Positions 27,718 to 36,420 of a stretch of DNA of 64,000 bases are shown here, in pieces; position 1 is the stretch's first letter; every line of letters starts with the position of its first letter. Source of the stretch: Acidobacteriaceae bacterium (lineage in GTDB: Bacteria; Acidobacteriota; Terriglobia; Bryobacterales; Bryobacteraceae); assembly GCA_019233755.1 (NCBI GenBank), contig JAFAMD010000031.1, positions 62,001 to 126,000 of the forward strand. The letters are read 5' to 3'. The translations under genes were made by a program, and so were the position numbers. Under the pieces are notes generated by a model that had not been told where the DNA came from, searched no databases, and worked only from the letters and a program-made list of their open reading frames with translations.

Positions 27718-28929
27718 ATGAATAAAGTGACAGCGAAGAAGGTAGCGCTTGCCTATTCGGGCGGGCTGGATACGTCGATCATTATTCCGTGGCTGAAGGA
27801 GCATTACAACTGCGAAGTCGTCGCAATTTGCGGCGACGTTGGCCAGGGCGGCGAAGAGCTCGAGGGCTTGAAAGAGAAGGCGCTCAAGACCGGTGCTTCC
27901 GACGTTTATGTCGAAGACATGCGCGAGGAATTCGTTAGCGACTACCTTTGGAAGCTGGTACGATCCGGCGCGGTGTACGAGCACAAATATCTGCTGGGAA
28001 CGTCGATCGCGCGGCCACTGCTTGCCAAGCGGCAGGCGGAAGTCGCCCTGAAAACCGGCTGCGATGCCCTCGCCCATGGCTGCACGGGCAAGGGTAATGA
28101 TCAGGTCCGGTTCGAACTGACGTATAAGGCGATCGCGCCACATCTGAATGTCATCGCACCGTGGCGCGAATGGGACATCATTTCGCGCGAAGACGCCATC
28201 GAATACGCCAAAGCACACAATGTGCCGATCGCGCAATCGACAACCAAGATCTACAGCCGCGACCGTAATATCTGGCACATTTCGCACGAAGGCGGCGAAC
28301 TGGAAGATCCGGCCAACGCCGCGCCGGACCATATCTGGGTGCTCACAAAGAGCCCAGCCGATGCGCCCTCCAAGCCGGCTGAAGTGACCATCGGCTTTGA
28401 GCACGGCGTGCCGGTATCGCTTAACGGACAGCACCAGCTCAGCGGCGTCGCTTTGCTCGAACAACTGAACGAAATCGGCGGCGAGCATGGAATCGGGCGT
28501 ATCGACCTCGTGGAGAACCGCTTCGTTGGAATGAAATCGCGCGGGTGTTATGAGACACCGGGCGGAGCGATTCTGATGGCGGCAGCACGCGAATTAGAAG
28601 CGCTCACGCTGGATCGCAACACCCTGCACTACAAACAGAAGCTGGCGCTCGATTACGCGGAGATGGTCTACAACGGCCTGTGGTTTACGCCTTTACGCGA
28701 AGCGCTGGATGCGTTCTTCGCAAAGGTGGCGGAGCCGGTGACGGGTGAGATCACCATGCGGCTTTACAAGGGCAATCTGGAGCCGGTTAGCCGGAAGAGC
28801 CCGAATTCGCTCTACAGTCTGGATATCGCCAGCTTCACCATGGGCGCCAGCTATGACCAGAAAGACGCGCTCGGCTTCATCAACCTGATCGGCTTGCCGA
28901 TCAAGGTACGGGCGTCGCTCAAGAAGTAA
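27718..28929 (+). CDS. argG: Argininosuccinate synthase
   Basis: The protein has 403 residues. It condenses citrulline and aspartate with ATP. The P-loop-like motif is ALAYSGGLDTSIIIPWL, followed by HGCTGKGNDQVRFE and YSRDRNIWHISHEGGELEDP, all family hallmarks. It lies 86 bases after argF and 4 bases before argH. Confidence 0.95.
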   Translation: MNKVTAKKVALAYSGGLDTSIIIPWLKEHYNCEVVAICGDVGQGGEELEGLKEKALKTGASDVYVEDMREEFVSDYLWKLVRSGAVYEHKYLLGTSIARPLLAKRQAEVALKTGCDALAHGCTGKGNDQVRFELTYKAIAPHLNVIAPWREWDIISREDAIEYAKAHNVPIAQSTTKIYSRDRNIWHISHEGGELEDPANAAPDHIWVLTKSPADAPSKPAEVTIGFEHGVPVSLNGQHQLSGVALLEQLNEIGGEHGIGRIDLVENRFVGMKSRGCYETPGGAILMAAARELEALTLDRNTLHYKQKLALDYAEMVYNGLWFTPLREALDAFFAKVAEPVTGEITMRLYKGNLEPVSRKSPNSLYSLDIASFTMGASYDQKDALGFINLIGLPIKVRASLKK

Positions 28930-28933
28930 CGCC

Positions 28934-30331
28934 ATGAAGCTATGGGGCGGCCGGTTTGAGACCGGACCTTCAGTGGTGTTCGAGCAGTTCTCGGGATCGC
29001 TGCATTTCGACAAAACACTCGTTTTCGCGGATGTGGAGGGCTCGCAGGCGTTCGCGCGGGCCCTGGCCAGACAGGGCATCCTGACAGACGAGGAATGCGG
29101 GAAGCTGGTCAAGGCGTTCGCGGAAATTGCCTCCGAGGCGCAAAACCCGACGTACTTCGAAGGCGCAGGTGACGAAGATATTCATACCTTCGTCATCCGC
29201 AAGCTGCAGGAGAAAGTCGGCGGGCTGGCCGCGAAAATCCACACCGGCCGCAGCCGCAACGAGCAGGTTTCGCTCGATGTGCGGCTGTACTTGCGAACCT
29301 GCGCCGAGACGGTGCTCGAACAACTGATGGAGTTGATGGGCAGTCTCCTTGACCTGGCGCATAAATATCCGGATGCAGTGGTTCCGGGTTACACGCATCT
29401 GAGGCGCGCCCAGGCGGTGTTATGGCCGCACTACCTGCTGGCCTATTTCGAGATGTTCGCGCGCGACTGCGAACGGGTGCAGCAGACCCTTGCACGCATC
29501 AACGTCCTTCCGCTCGGGTCCGGTGCGCTGGCGGGCAGCGGTTTCCCGTTTGACCGCAGTGAGATCGCAGCCGATCTGCATTTTCCGGCGATCACCCGCA
29601 ACAGCATGGACGTTTCCGGCGACCGCGATTTCGCTCTGGATTTTCTGTATTCGTGCAGCATGATTCTGCTGCACCTGAGCCGCCTCGCGGAAGACTGGAT
29701 TCTGTATTCGAGCGAGGAGTTCCAGTGGATGACGCTCGGCGATGGCGTGACCAGTGGTTCCAGCCTGATGCCGCAAAAGAAAAATCCCGATTCGCTGGAG
29801 CTGATCCGCGGAAAATCCGGGCGCGTCTTCGGCGACCTGACATCGCTGTTCGTGACAATGAAGGGTCTTCCGATGACCTACAATCGCGACATGCAAGAGG
29901 ACAAAGAACCGCTGTTCGACGCCTTCCGGCAAACTTCCGGCTCGCTTGCCATGGCCAAAGTTGTCGCCGATTCGGTTGTGCTGTACACGTCGAAGCCGGC
30001 GATAGCGGCAGAAGAAAGCTGGGTCGTGGCTACCGATCTTGCGGAAGAACTCGCGCGCAGCGGCGTACCGTTCCATCGCGCTCATCAAATCGTCGGTCAG
30101 CTCGTCCTCTACAGCGTGAACAACGGCAAGAAGCCTTCCGATTGGAAGGGCGAGGCGCTCGCGGCATTCGCCCCGGAGTTCAAGCCTGAGATGGCGCGTC
30201 TGCTGACCCCTTCAGAGGGCATGAAGAGCCGCGAACTGCCGGGCGGAACCGGTCCACAAGCGGTGGCAAAGGCGCTGCAGGAAGCAGGGCAGCGCTTGAG
30301 GGCCATGTCCGAACATGTTCGTCCTGTATGA
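28934..30331 (+). CDS. argH: Argininosuccinate lyase
   Basis: The protein has 465 residues. It cleaves argininosuccinate to arginine and fumarate. It begins KLWGGRFETGPS and carries GRSRNEQVSLDVRLYLR and the superfamily signature GSSLMPQKKNPDSLELIRGK with the catalytic Ser. The start is 4 bases after argG, and the stop overlaps the argR ATG by four bases (30328-30331). Confidence 0.95.
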   Translation: MKLWGGRFETGPSVVFEQFSGSLHFDKTLVFADVEGSQAFARALARQGILTDEECGKLVKAFAEIASEAQNPTYFEGAGDEDIHTFVIRKLQEKVGGLAAKIHTGRSRNEQVSLDVRLYLRTCAETVLEQLMELMGSLLDLAHKYPDAVVPGYTHLRRAQAVLWPHYLLAYFEMFARDCERVQQTLARINVLPLGSGALAGSGFPFDRSEIAADLHFPAITRNSMDVSGDRDFALDFLYSCSMILLHLSRLAEDWILYSSEEFQWMTLGDGVTSGSSLMPQKKNPDSLELIRGKSGRVFGDLTSLFVTMKGLPMTYNRDMQEDKEPLFDAFRQTSGSLAMAKVVADSVVLYTSKPAIAAEESWVVATDLAEELARSGVPFHRAHQIVGQLVLYSVNNGKKPSDWKGEALAAFAPEFKPEMARLLTPSEGMKSRELPGGTGPQAVAKALQEAGQRLRAMSEHVRPV

Positions 30332-30762
30332 ACAAAAGTTTTCGGCAGGGCCAGATTCTCAAGATCATCCGTAGCAAGGAGATCTATACCCAGGACGAGT
30401 TAGCTCGAGAACTGAGCCAGTTGGGCATTCAGACAACGCAGGTTACGCTATCGCGCGATATGCGGGAGCTGGGCCTGGTGAAAACACCGGAAGGTTATCG
30501 CAATCTTCCAGCTGAATCATCAGGGCCGGCGCTTGCCGACGTTGCCAATGAGTACCTGCAGGACATTCGCCTGGCGCAGAATCTGGTCGTGCTGCGTACC
30601 TCTCCGGGGAATGCCAACTCGCTCGCCGTTGCGATCGACAAGGAAGAACTGGATGAAGTAGTGGGAACCGTGGCGGGCGACGATACGATTCTTGTAATTA
30701 CGCCGGATAGCGATACGGCCGACAAATTCCGGCAGAAGATGCTTGACCTGATCTCCGGTTAG
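30328..30762 (+). CDS. argR: Arginine repressor
   Basis: The protein has 144 residues. The N-terminal winged helix binds DNA: QILKIIRSKEIYTQDELARE, then VTLSRDMRELGLVKTPEGY. The C-terminal domain binds arginine and forms hexamers: SPGNANSLAVAIDKEELDEVVGTVAGDDTILVI, with the GTVAGDDT ligand motif. In the presence of arginine it should bind the ARG boxes upstream of argF, closing an autoregulatory loop, since argR is the last gene of that operon. It ends 3 bases before the convergent cation efflux gene. Confidence 0.93.
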   Translation: MNKSFRQGQILKIIRSKEIYTQDELARELSQLGIQTTQVTLSRDMRELGLVKTPEGYRNLPAESSGPALADVANEYLQDIRLAQNLVVLRTSPGNANSLAVAIDKEELDEVVGTVAGDDTILVITPDSDTADKFRQKMLDLISG

Positions 30763-30765
30763 CCG

Positions 30766-31725
30766 TTAATGCTCGTGCCCATGATCATGGGCGTGGCTAT
30801 GATCTGCCGCCATGTGGCAGCCGCTGTCTGACAGGACGCAAGGCACGTGCTCAAACTGGATCGTGCTGTGATAGATGCCGAACCCGCAGAGCGCTTCATT
30901 GATGCGCTTCAGAATGCGCTCGCTCGCCGAAGGCGGCATGTCTTCGATCAGCACATGCGAGCTGAGCGCATGAGTGTTTGACCCAAGACTCCAGATATGC
31001 AGATCGTGCACATCGAGGACCCCTTCCACGCCACCCATTGCTTTCGTCACGACGTACAAGTCAATGCCGCGAGGCAGCCCTTCCAGCAGAATGTTCAGCG
31101 ACTCCTGAACGATATCCCAGGCTGTGTAGAGGATTAGAAGTCCAAGCGCAATCGAAAGCAGCGGATCGATGTAGCTCCAGCCGGTATAGCGAATGGCAAT
31201 CGCGCCCAGGATGATCGCAAAAGCTCCGACAGCGTCGCCCAGCATGTGAATAAATGCAGCCCGGATATTGATGTCGCCCTTCTTGCCGCGATTCAAGCCG
31301 AGCATAATGGCGCCATTCAGGACCAGGGCCCCGCCGGCGACCCATATCATCATTACGTCGTTCACCGGCTCAGGGTGGAAGATGCGCGTTACCGCTTCCC
31401 AGAAGATGATGAATGAAATAACGATCAAGGTTGCGGCGTTTAAAAACGCGGCGATGACACCCGCCCGCTGGTACCCGTAAGTCTTGGATTGATTAGCAGG
31501 CTTTCCCTGGAGGTAAAGCCCGACGGCTGCGAGCAGCAGGGCAAGGGCGTCCGTGAAATTATGCCCGGCGTCTGAAAGCAGCGCTAAGCTGTGGGAGCGG
31601 AAACCGGCGAATACTTCAAAAGCTGTAAAAGCAAGTGTCGCCACCAGGGACACACGCAGAATCCAACCGGTATTGTGCGCATGATGATGGTGATGATGAC
31701 CCACGCTCTCGAGCCCTACTTCCAC
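30766..31725 (-). CDS. Cation diffusion facilitator (CzcD-like zinc/cobalt/cadmium efflux)
   Basis: The protein has 319 residues from a GTG start. Six membrane helices are evident. Metal-binding pairs occur as DAGHNFTDALAL (helix 2) and HMLGDAVGAFAI (helix 5). Both ends are His-rich (HHHHHHAH at the N-terminus and HSHAHDHGHEH at the C-terminus), typical of zinc exporters. It moves divalent metal ions out of the cytoplasm against protons. It converges on argR with a 3-base gap. Confidence 0.92.
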   Translation of the reverse strand: MEVGLESVGHHHHHHAHNTGWILRVSLVATLAFTAFEVFAGFRSHSLALLSDAGHNFTDALALLLAAVGLYLQGKPANQSKTYGYQRAGVIAAFLNAATLIVISFIIFWEAVTRIFHPEPVNDVMMIWVAGGALVLNGAIMLGLNRGKKGDINIRAAFIHMLGDAVGAFAIILGAIAIRYTGWSYIDPLLSIALGLLILYTAWDIVQESLNILLEGLPRGIDLYVVTKAMGGVEGVLDVHDLHIWSLGSNTHALSSHVLIEDMPPSASERILKRINEALCGFGIYHSTIQFEHVPCVLSDSGCHMAADHSHAHDHGHEH

Positions 31726-31766
31726 TTTACGATAGCGGTAGGCCGGAGCGCACCCTCATGGAGCAT

Positions 31767-32414
31767 TTATTGCTGTGGTTGATCGGTATGCTTTTCGCCG
31801 GGGCGATAGAGCGTTGGTGTCTTCTTCTGCTGCTGTGGTCCCTGCTGATCGGATGCCTTCTTGCGATCGGCTACCTCCTTGGAAGGCATCATGGCATCCC
31901 GCTCCTGCTTCTCCTTCGCATCTTCCGTCTTGAGTTCGCCGGTACGCTTGCCCGAATCCTCCATAGAGAGGTCACGGCTGTCGCTGGTGGTGTTTATGGC
32001 ATCTTCAAGAACAAACTTATACCGGTCCAGATCTCGCGGACTGCTTTCTTCAATCTTCTGCAAGCGCGCGAGGAAATGCTTTTCGGCGGCCGCCACCGCG
32101 GTCATACCCTTATCGACGGGCCGGTTGTGACGCAAGGCGTCGTCTGACACGGAGTCGATAGCCTCGATAATCTTGCTGTAATCTTCGATGGTGTTGTGAA
32201 TGAAAATGCTGCGCCCGGGCTTGTCTTTCGCCAGGTACTGCTCCAGGAGGTCCATTCGCTGCTTGGCGAAATGCACATAGAGCAGCAAGCGGTCATTGGC
32301 GTCCTGCGCTTCACGAACCTGTTCGACCTCGTTTGCGGTCAGAAAGTCCCGATCCTGGGCGAGGCAGACGCAGCCGCAGGAGGCGAGCAGAAGAGATACG
32401 GCGGCTAATTTCAT
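31767..32414 (-). CDS. Unknown secreted protein, last gene of a coupled four-gene operon
   Basis: The protein has 215 residues. A signal peptide or lipoprotein-like N-terminus (MKLAAVSLLLASCGCVCLAQ) is followed by a mostly helical, charged body (EVEQVREAQDANDRLLLYVHFAKQRMDLLEQYL) and a low-complexity tail rich in Lys, Glu and Gln. No known domain is recognised. Its ATG overlaps the stop of the preceding gene (32411-32414). Cysteines at 13 and 15 could be a lipid-attachment point, but no clean lipobox is seen. Confidence 0.7.
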   Translation of the reverse strand: MKLAAVSLLLASCGCVCLAQDRDFLTANEVEQVREAQDANDRLLLYVHFAKQRMDLLEQYLAKDKPGRSIFIHNTIEDYSKIIEAIDSVSDDALRHNRPVDKGMTAVAAAEKHFLARLQKIEESSPRDLDRYKFVLEDAINTTSDSRDLSMEDSGKRTGELKTEDAKEKQERDAMMPSKEVADRKKASDQQGPQQQKKTPTLYRPGEKHTDQPQQ

Positions 32415-33031
32415 TTACTCATGACCCCTGCCAGCAGCTTGTCGTGGATCTCATCCAATTTCCGGCTGGTGTACTCCGCCCATCCACGCTTCTGAACGGA
32501 GAGATCATCGAGCAGTCCTTGCAGTCGCCGTTGTAGAGTGGCGACATTCATCTCGGCCTTCTTATACAGCCGCCCCTTGTGAGCCTCGTTGAGAGATTCC
32601 ACGCAGGTTTTCAGGGCGTTGGTCATGTTTTCAAGCTGGGCGTCACCCTTATCGACTTCGCCGTTGTGATAGAAGTCCCGCGCATTGTCGAACGCTTCGT
32701 CGGCGAGCAGCAGCGCCTTGTCCGAGCGTTTCTGAGGATTCGGCTCCATCTTCAGTTCGGCGACCAGCGACTGCGCCGAAACAATACAGGCACATAACAG
32801 GAAAGCGAGACCCGCCTCCAGTAATCCTTTTACGGAGCCGCGCACAACGGGCAGCCAAACGCCCTGTGGGCCTTTCTGGAAGACGCGCACGATGGGCAGC
32901 CGAACGCCCTGTGCGTCTTTCTGGAAGCCGCGCACAACGGGCAGCCGAACGCCCTGTGGGCATTTCTGGAAGCCGCGCACGACGGGCAGCCAAACGCCCT
33001 GTGCGCTTGCCGGAGATATCGAGAACATCAT
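32411..33031 (-). CDS. Unknown secreted protein with in-frame 45-bp repeat ahead of its signal peptide
   Basis: The protein has 206 residues. The C-terminal two thirds look like a small secreted helical protein: LLEAGLAFLLCACIVSAQS is a normal signal peptide core, then a coiled charged region (EAFDNARDFYHNGEVDKGDAQLENMTNALK). The oddity is at the front: about residues 11-65 are four copies of a 15-residue unit (QGVRLPVVRGFQKDA) encoded by the tandem DNA repeat at 32846-33006. No start codon exists after the repeats, and the ATG at 33031 overlaps the upstream TGA, so the repeats seem to be translated. The function is unknown. Confidence 0.65.
   Translation of the reverse strand: MMFSISPASAQGVWLPVVRGFQKCPQGVRLPVVRGFQKDAQGVRLPIVRVFQKGPQGVWLPVVRGSVKGLLEAGLAFLLCACIVSAQSLVAELKMEPNPQKRSDKALLLADEAFDNARDFYHNGEVDKGDAQLENMTNALKTCVESLNEAHKGRLYKKAEMNVATLQRRLQGLLDDLSVQKRGWAEYTSRKLDEIHDKLLAGVMSK
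32846..33006 (+). repeat. 45-bp tandem repeat, about 3.6 copies, hairpin-forming
   Basis: Three full 45-base units (32846-32890, 32891-32935, 32936-32980) and a partial fourth (32981-33006) lie head to tail, differing at a few positions. Each unit holds CACA-AC-GGGC, a loop of about 8, then GCCC-TGTG, able to fold as a bulged hairpin. Since 45 is divisible by three, the reading frame of the host gene stays open through them. Bases 32835-32845 repeat the end of a unit, so the array probably had one more. Confidence 0.85.
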
Positions 33032-34299
33032 CGATTGGCCTCCTTTTCGAGAATCCTGCTACGCTGGCGCGCGATAAACTCCTGATCCGGATATCTGCCC
33101 CCGCTTACCCCTAGGAACCGTTGATAGTTTTCTAGTGCTTGCTTTACCTGGTGCAGCTTGTCGTAAATGAGGGCGCGGTAATAGAAATCTCCTGCATTCT
33201 CGGCCTTCAAATCGCGGATTTTATCAAGAGCAGCAAGAGCCTGGGGATACTGCTCGGCCATCACGAATGCGCTGGCGGCTTCGTTCCAGGCCTCTACGGA
33301 ACCGGGCTTTAATCCGGCAGCAGCGACGAACTGGTTAGCGGCGGGAACAAACTGCCGTTTATCCCGATAGATCCGCCCAACGGCCATCCTCAGGTCATAA
33401 TCGTTCGGGTTCGCCGCCAGTGCCTGCTCGAGGATGGGGGCGGCAGCAGCGGGCTCGTTGTTCTGCAGGTACGCCGTCGCAAGCGAGAGTTGGTTGGCCG
33501 CCGTGGGAGAGATCTCGACAGCAGCTTTAAAGGCCGTAACGGCGGCCCCCGGCTGGTGTTCGGTCAGATAGATGCGGCCCAGCTCCTCGCAGGCGCCCGG
33601 GTCCTCTGGAAACTCTTTCAACAGCGGAATGGCATCCTGGCCGCGATTAGCCTTTGAGAGTGCACCGGCAATCTCCAGGAGGTACGATTTCAGTTTCGGA
33701 TCCAGCTCCGCCGCCCGCCGATAGTGAGGGAGCGCATCGTCCAATTTGTTCTGATGCAGCAAAGCCTGGCCTAAGCCGAGTTCAGCCACCGCCATCTTAG
33801 GATCGGCAACAAGCGCGGCGCGATATGCATCCGCGGCCCCGCTGGCGTCTCCGGACTCGAGAAGTGCGTCTCCCAGGTACCGTTGTGGACGAGCCTGATT
33901 TGGTTTCTGCTGGGCAGCCGCTTTGAGAAGCGGAATCGCATCCCCTGCACGGTGATCACGCAGATAAACCATCCCAAGGTTCAACTCGGCTTCGTAAAGC
34001 CCGGGCTTCAAAGCCAGCACGCGCTTATAGTCTTCAACCGCCTGATCGTCGTGCTTGAGTCCTGTTTCCGCGAGCGCGAGGTAGAACAGCGCCGAGTAAT
34101 CTTGCGGGTCAGCGGCAGACAACTTGGAAAAAATCTGCGCCGCCTGCTGGTAGTCTTGCCGATCCAGCGCCTGCAGGCCGGCCGCTTGAGAATCTGGCTG
34201 TCCGGCGCCGGACAAGAACAGCGCGAGGAAAAGCGTAGCGGCCACGGCAATAGCCTTTGGGCACCATTTTATCCACCTTCGGATCGCGGCTTTTCTCAT
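33028..34299 (-). CDS. Secreted TPR-repeat protein (operon scaffold)
   Basis: The protein has 423 residues from ATG 34299, which overlaps the flippase TGA (34296-34299). The N-terminus (MRKAAIRRWIKWCPK, then AIAVAATLFLALFLSG) is a signal peptide. From residue about 35 to the end, tetratricopeptide repeats follow one another (ALDRQDYQQAAQIFSKLSAA, LFYLALAETGLKHDDQAVED and so on). Upstream of 34299 the frame stays open to 34896, but it is antisense-like sequence inside the flippase gene and is left out. Its role is likely to bind partner proteins at the envelope. Confidence 0.85.
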   Translation of the reverse strand: MRKAAIRRWIKWCPKAIAVAATLFLALFLSGAGQPDSQAAGLQALDRQDYQQAAQIFSKLSAADPQDYSALFYLALAETGLKHDDQAVEDYKRVLALKPGLYEAELNLGMVYLRDHRAGDAIPLLKAAAQQKPNQARPQRYLGDALLESGDASGAADAYRAALVADPKMAVAELGLGQALLHQNKLDDALPHYRRAAELDPKLKSYLLEIAGALSKANRGQDAIPLLKEFPEDPGACEELGRIYLTEHQPGAAVTAFKAAVEISPTAANQLSLATAYLQNNEPAAAAPILEQALAANPNDYDLRMAVGRIYRDKRQFVPAANQFVAAAGLKPGSVEAWNEAASAFVMAEQYPQALAALDKIRDLKAENAGDFYYRALIYDKLHQVKQALENYQRFLGVSGGRYPDQEFIARQRSRILEKEANR

Positions 34300-35324
34300 C
34301 GTGTTTCGGTACGCTGTTTGGCGGCTGCGGCAGCCTGACGGTGCAGGTGCGTCATGCTGACGCCCTCGAGTGCAAGCGCAAAGAAACCGATCACAATCAG
34401 CGGAATGGTCACCACTGCCCACAGGATGAGCGAGAAGCGCTTCGCATGAGCACTCGCCAGACCGAACATAATCAGCGTTCGCGCCGTAACCCATTGGAAC
34501 GAACCCAGGTTCCCGGGTGCTTGTGGCACCACGCTGCTTAGTCGGAGAAGAACCATCATCGTGAACGAGGCGGTCCACGGCACATCCAGCCGGTTTGCCT
34601 TCACGAGCAGGAAAATCGGCAGGATCTGGGCAAGTATGTATGGGCCGCTGATGAAGAAGGCGTAGTACAGAAAGCGCGAGTGGCCTATCAACTGGAGATC
34701 TTCGATCAGAATGTTGAACCAGCGCGGCCACGAGACGCCAAACAGGAGATCGAGCGATTGCTTCTTCGCATACATGGCAGCCGCGAGAATGACTCCGACA
34801 ACCACAATCAGAGTTCCGAGAATGTAACCGCCATTCAGTAACACACCAGGCAAGCGGCCCATGTGCAGTGCCACGAAGAAACAAGCCATGAGCCAAACGC
34901 CGTCAAAGATGCGCTCGATAAGCGCGGATGCGAAGGTGACCGACAGAGGAATCTCCGTCGATTTCGAGAGCAGAAAACAGCGAATGATTTCACCTGCTCG
35001 CAACGGCAGGACTTCATTTGCGAAAAGCCCTACATAGATAGCTTGGACGGCATAGAGGAACGGTACTCTTTCAATGGGGCGTAGCAGAATTTTCCAGCGC
35101 CAGCCGTGCAACAGATATACGGCCATATCGCACGCCACAGCCGCGGCCACCCAGCGCCAGCGCATGTGCTGGATGTCGCTCCAGATACGCCCGAGATGCG
35201 CGCCGTTCAGGACCCAGGCCATGCATACTAGCGAGATCAGATTCGCGGCGATGATGCTCAACCACGTTCTGAGTTTTTTGCCGCGATCGACGGGGCTTAG
35301 CGGTACGGCCGTCTGTGCGCTCAA
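34296..35324 (-). CDS. Flippase-like membrane protein (lysylphosphatidylglycerol synthase TM family)
   Basis: The protein has 342 residues from a TTG start at 35324. It has about eight to nine membrane helices and the UPF0104/LPG_synthase_TM pattern: LRTWLSIIAANLISLVCMAW, the loop ANEVLPLRAGEIIRCFLLSK, the ALIERIFDG motif and the late APGNLGSFQWVTA. Such proteins flip or handle glycolipids or lipid-linked sugars. It is the first gene of a coupled operon with a TPR protein and two unknown secreted proteins. The substrate is unknown. Confidence 0.85.
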   Translation of the reverse strand: MSAQTAVPLSPVDRGKKLRTWLSIIAANLISLVCMAWVLNGAHLGRIWSDIQHMRWRWVAAAVACDMAVYLLHGWRWKILLRPIERVPFLYAVQAIYVGLFANEVLPLRAGEIIRCFLLSKSTEIPLSVTFASALIERIFDGVWLMACFFVALHMGRLPGVLLNGGYILGTLIVVVGVILAAAMYAKKQSLDLLFGVSWPRWFNILIEDLQLIGHSRFLYYAFFISGPYILAQILPIFLLVKANRLDVPWTASFTMMVLLRLSSVVPQAPGNLGSFQWVTARTLIMFGLASAHAKRFSLILWAVVTIPLIVIGFFALALEGVSMTHLHRQAAAAAKQRTETR

Positions 35325-35418
35325 GCAACCCCATCATAACGCCCGCTTTTGAGGTGCGGCTCAGACCGGAAATCGGCCCGTGGTTTGGCCAGGAAGGCAT
35401 ATACGGCGCCGGCACGAA

Positions 35419-36393
35419 TCATACATAGAGACCCATCGCACGCTTCACTTTGCTTATTGTGTCCTCGGCAATGGGCAGCACGTGCTGGCGGCCTCGTTCG
35501 AGTACTCCGTCTATGTAAGCAGCGTCGGCGGTGATCTCGCGATAACGCTGCTGGATCGGTTCGAGCCGGGCGATCACGGCTTCCGCTACGCGCTTCTTGA
35601 AATCTCCATATCGCATGCCCGCCACTGACTCCTTGGTTAACGAGGAATCGCAGGCTTGCGCGATTGTGAGTAGATTGGCGATTCCCGGGCCCATTTCTTC
35701 AGTATCGATGGCCGGCTTTGAATCCGTGGTGGCGCGTGCAATCTTCTTCTGAATAACTTTCGCATCATCGAGCAACGCAATCGCGTGACCCGCCCCGGCA
35801 GCCGACTTGCTCATCTTCTGTGTGGGGTCGTCCAGCCCCATGATCCTCGCACCCACGGTGGGCAGATGGGTAGCCGGCATGACGAATGTCTCGCCATACA
35901 GCGAGTTGAATCGCTGCGCGATGTCTCTGGCGAGTTCGAGGTGCTGGCTCTGATCTTCGCCAACCGGAACGATACTCGCCTGGTATATGAGAATGTCGGC
36001 AGCCATCAGCACAGGATATTGCAACAATCCATCCCCCACTGTTTCCTGCTTTTCCGCCTTCGCTTTGAACTGCGTCATGCGATACAACCAGCCGAGCGGA
36101 GTGACGCAGGTGAGAAGCCAGGCGAGTTCGGCGTGCCCCGGCACGCTCGACTGAACGACGATAGAAGATTGATCCGGGTCAATGCCGGCGGCAATGAACA
36201 AAGCGGCGGTTTCGCGAATTTTGGCCGAAAGTTCCTCGGGTTTCTGATAGACCGTAATGGCATGCAGGTCCACGATGCAAAAAATGCTTTCGTAGTGGCC
36301 CTGGATCTCGGCCCAATTTTTCAGTGCTCCGAGATAATTGCCAATATGAAGCTGACCGCTGGGCTGAACGCCCGATAAAACTCTTGCCTTCAT
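35419..36393 (-). CDS. trpS: Tryptophanyl-tRNA synthetase
   Basis: The protein has 324 residues, typical for a bacterial enzyme. The class I HIGH motif is in PSGQLHIGNYLGALKNW, and the KMSKS motif is exact (PTQKMSKSAAGAG). It attaches tryptophan to tRNA-Trp in the cytoplasm. It starts at ATG 36393 and is divergent from rlmD, with 27 bases between the two starts. Confidence 0.95.
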   Translation of the reverse strand: MKARVLSGVQPSGQLHIGNYLGALKNWAEIQGHYESIFCIVDLHAITVYQKPEELSAKIRETAALFIAAGIDPDQSSIVVQSSVPGHAELAWLLTCVTPLGWLYRMTQFKAKAEKQETVGDGLLQYPVLMAADILIYQASIVPVGEDQSQHLELARDIAQRFNSLYGETFVMPATHLPTVGARIMGLDDPTQKMSKSAAGAGHAIALLDDAKVIQKKIARATTDSKPAIDTEEMGPGIANLLTIAQACDSSLTKESVAGMRYGDFKKRVAEAVIARLEPIQQRYREITADAAYIDGVLERGRQHVLPIAEDTISKVKRAMGLYV

Positions 36394-36420
36394 GTAGTAA
36401 GCGAATTTCTATCGTAAGTG

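Noticed and set aside
32846..33006. CRISPR-like array
   Set aside because: The units are contiguous 45-base copies with no unique spacers and no cas genes nearby; it is a tandem repeat.
34300..34896. N-terminal extension of the TPR protein frame
   Set aside because: It lies inside the flippase gene in another frame and has no protein-like signature; the ATG at 34299 gives a proper signal peptide and an ATGA overlap.
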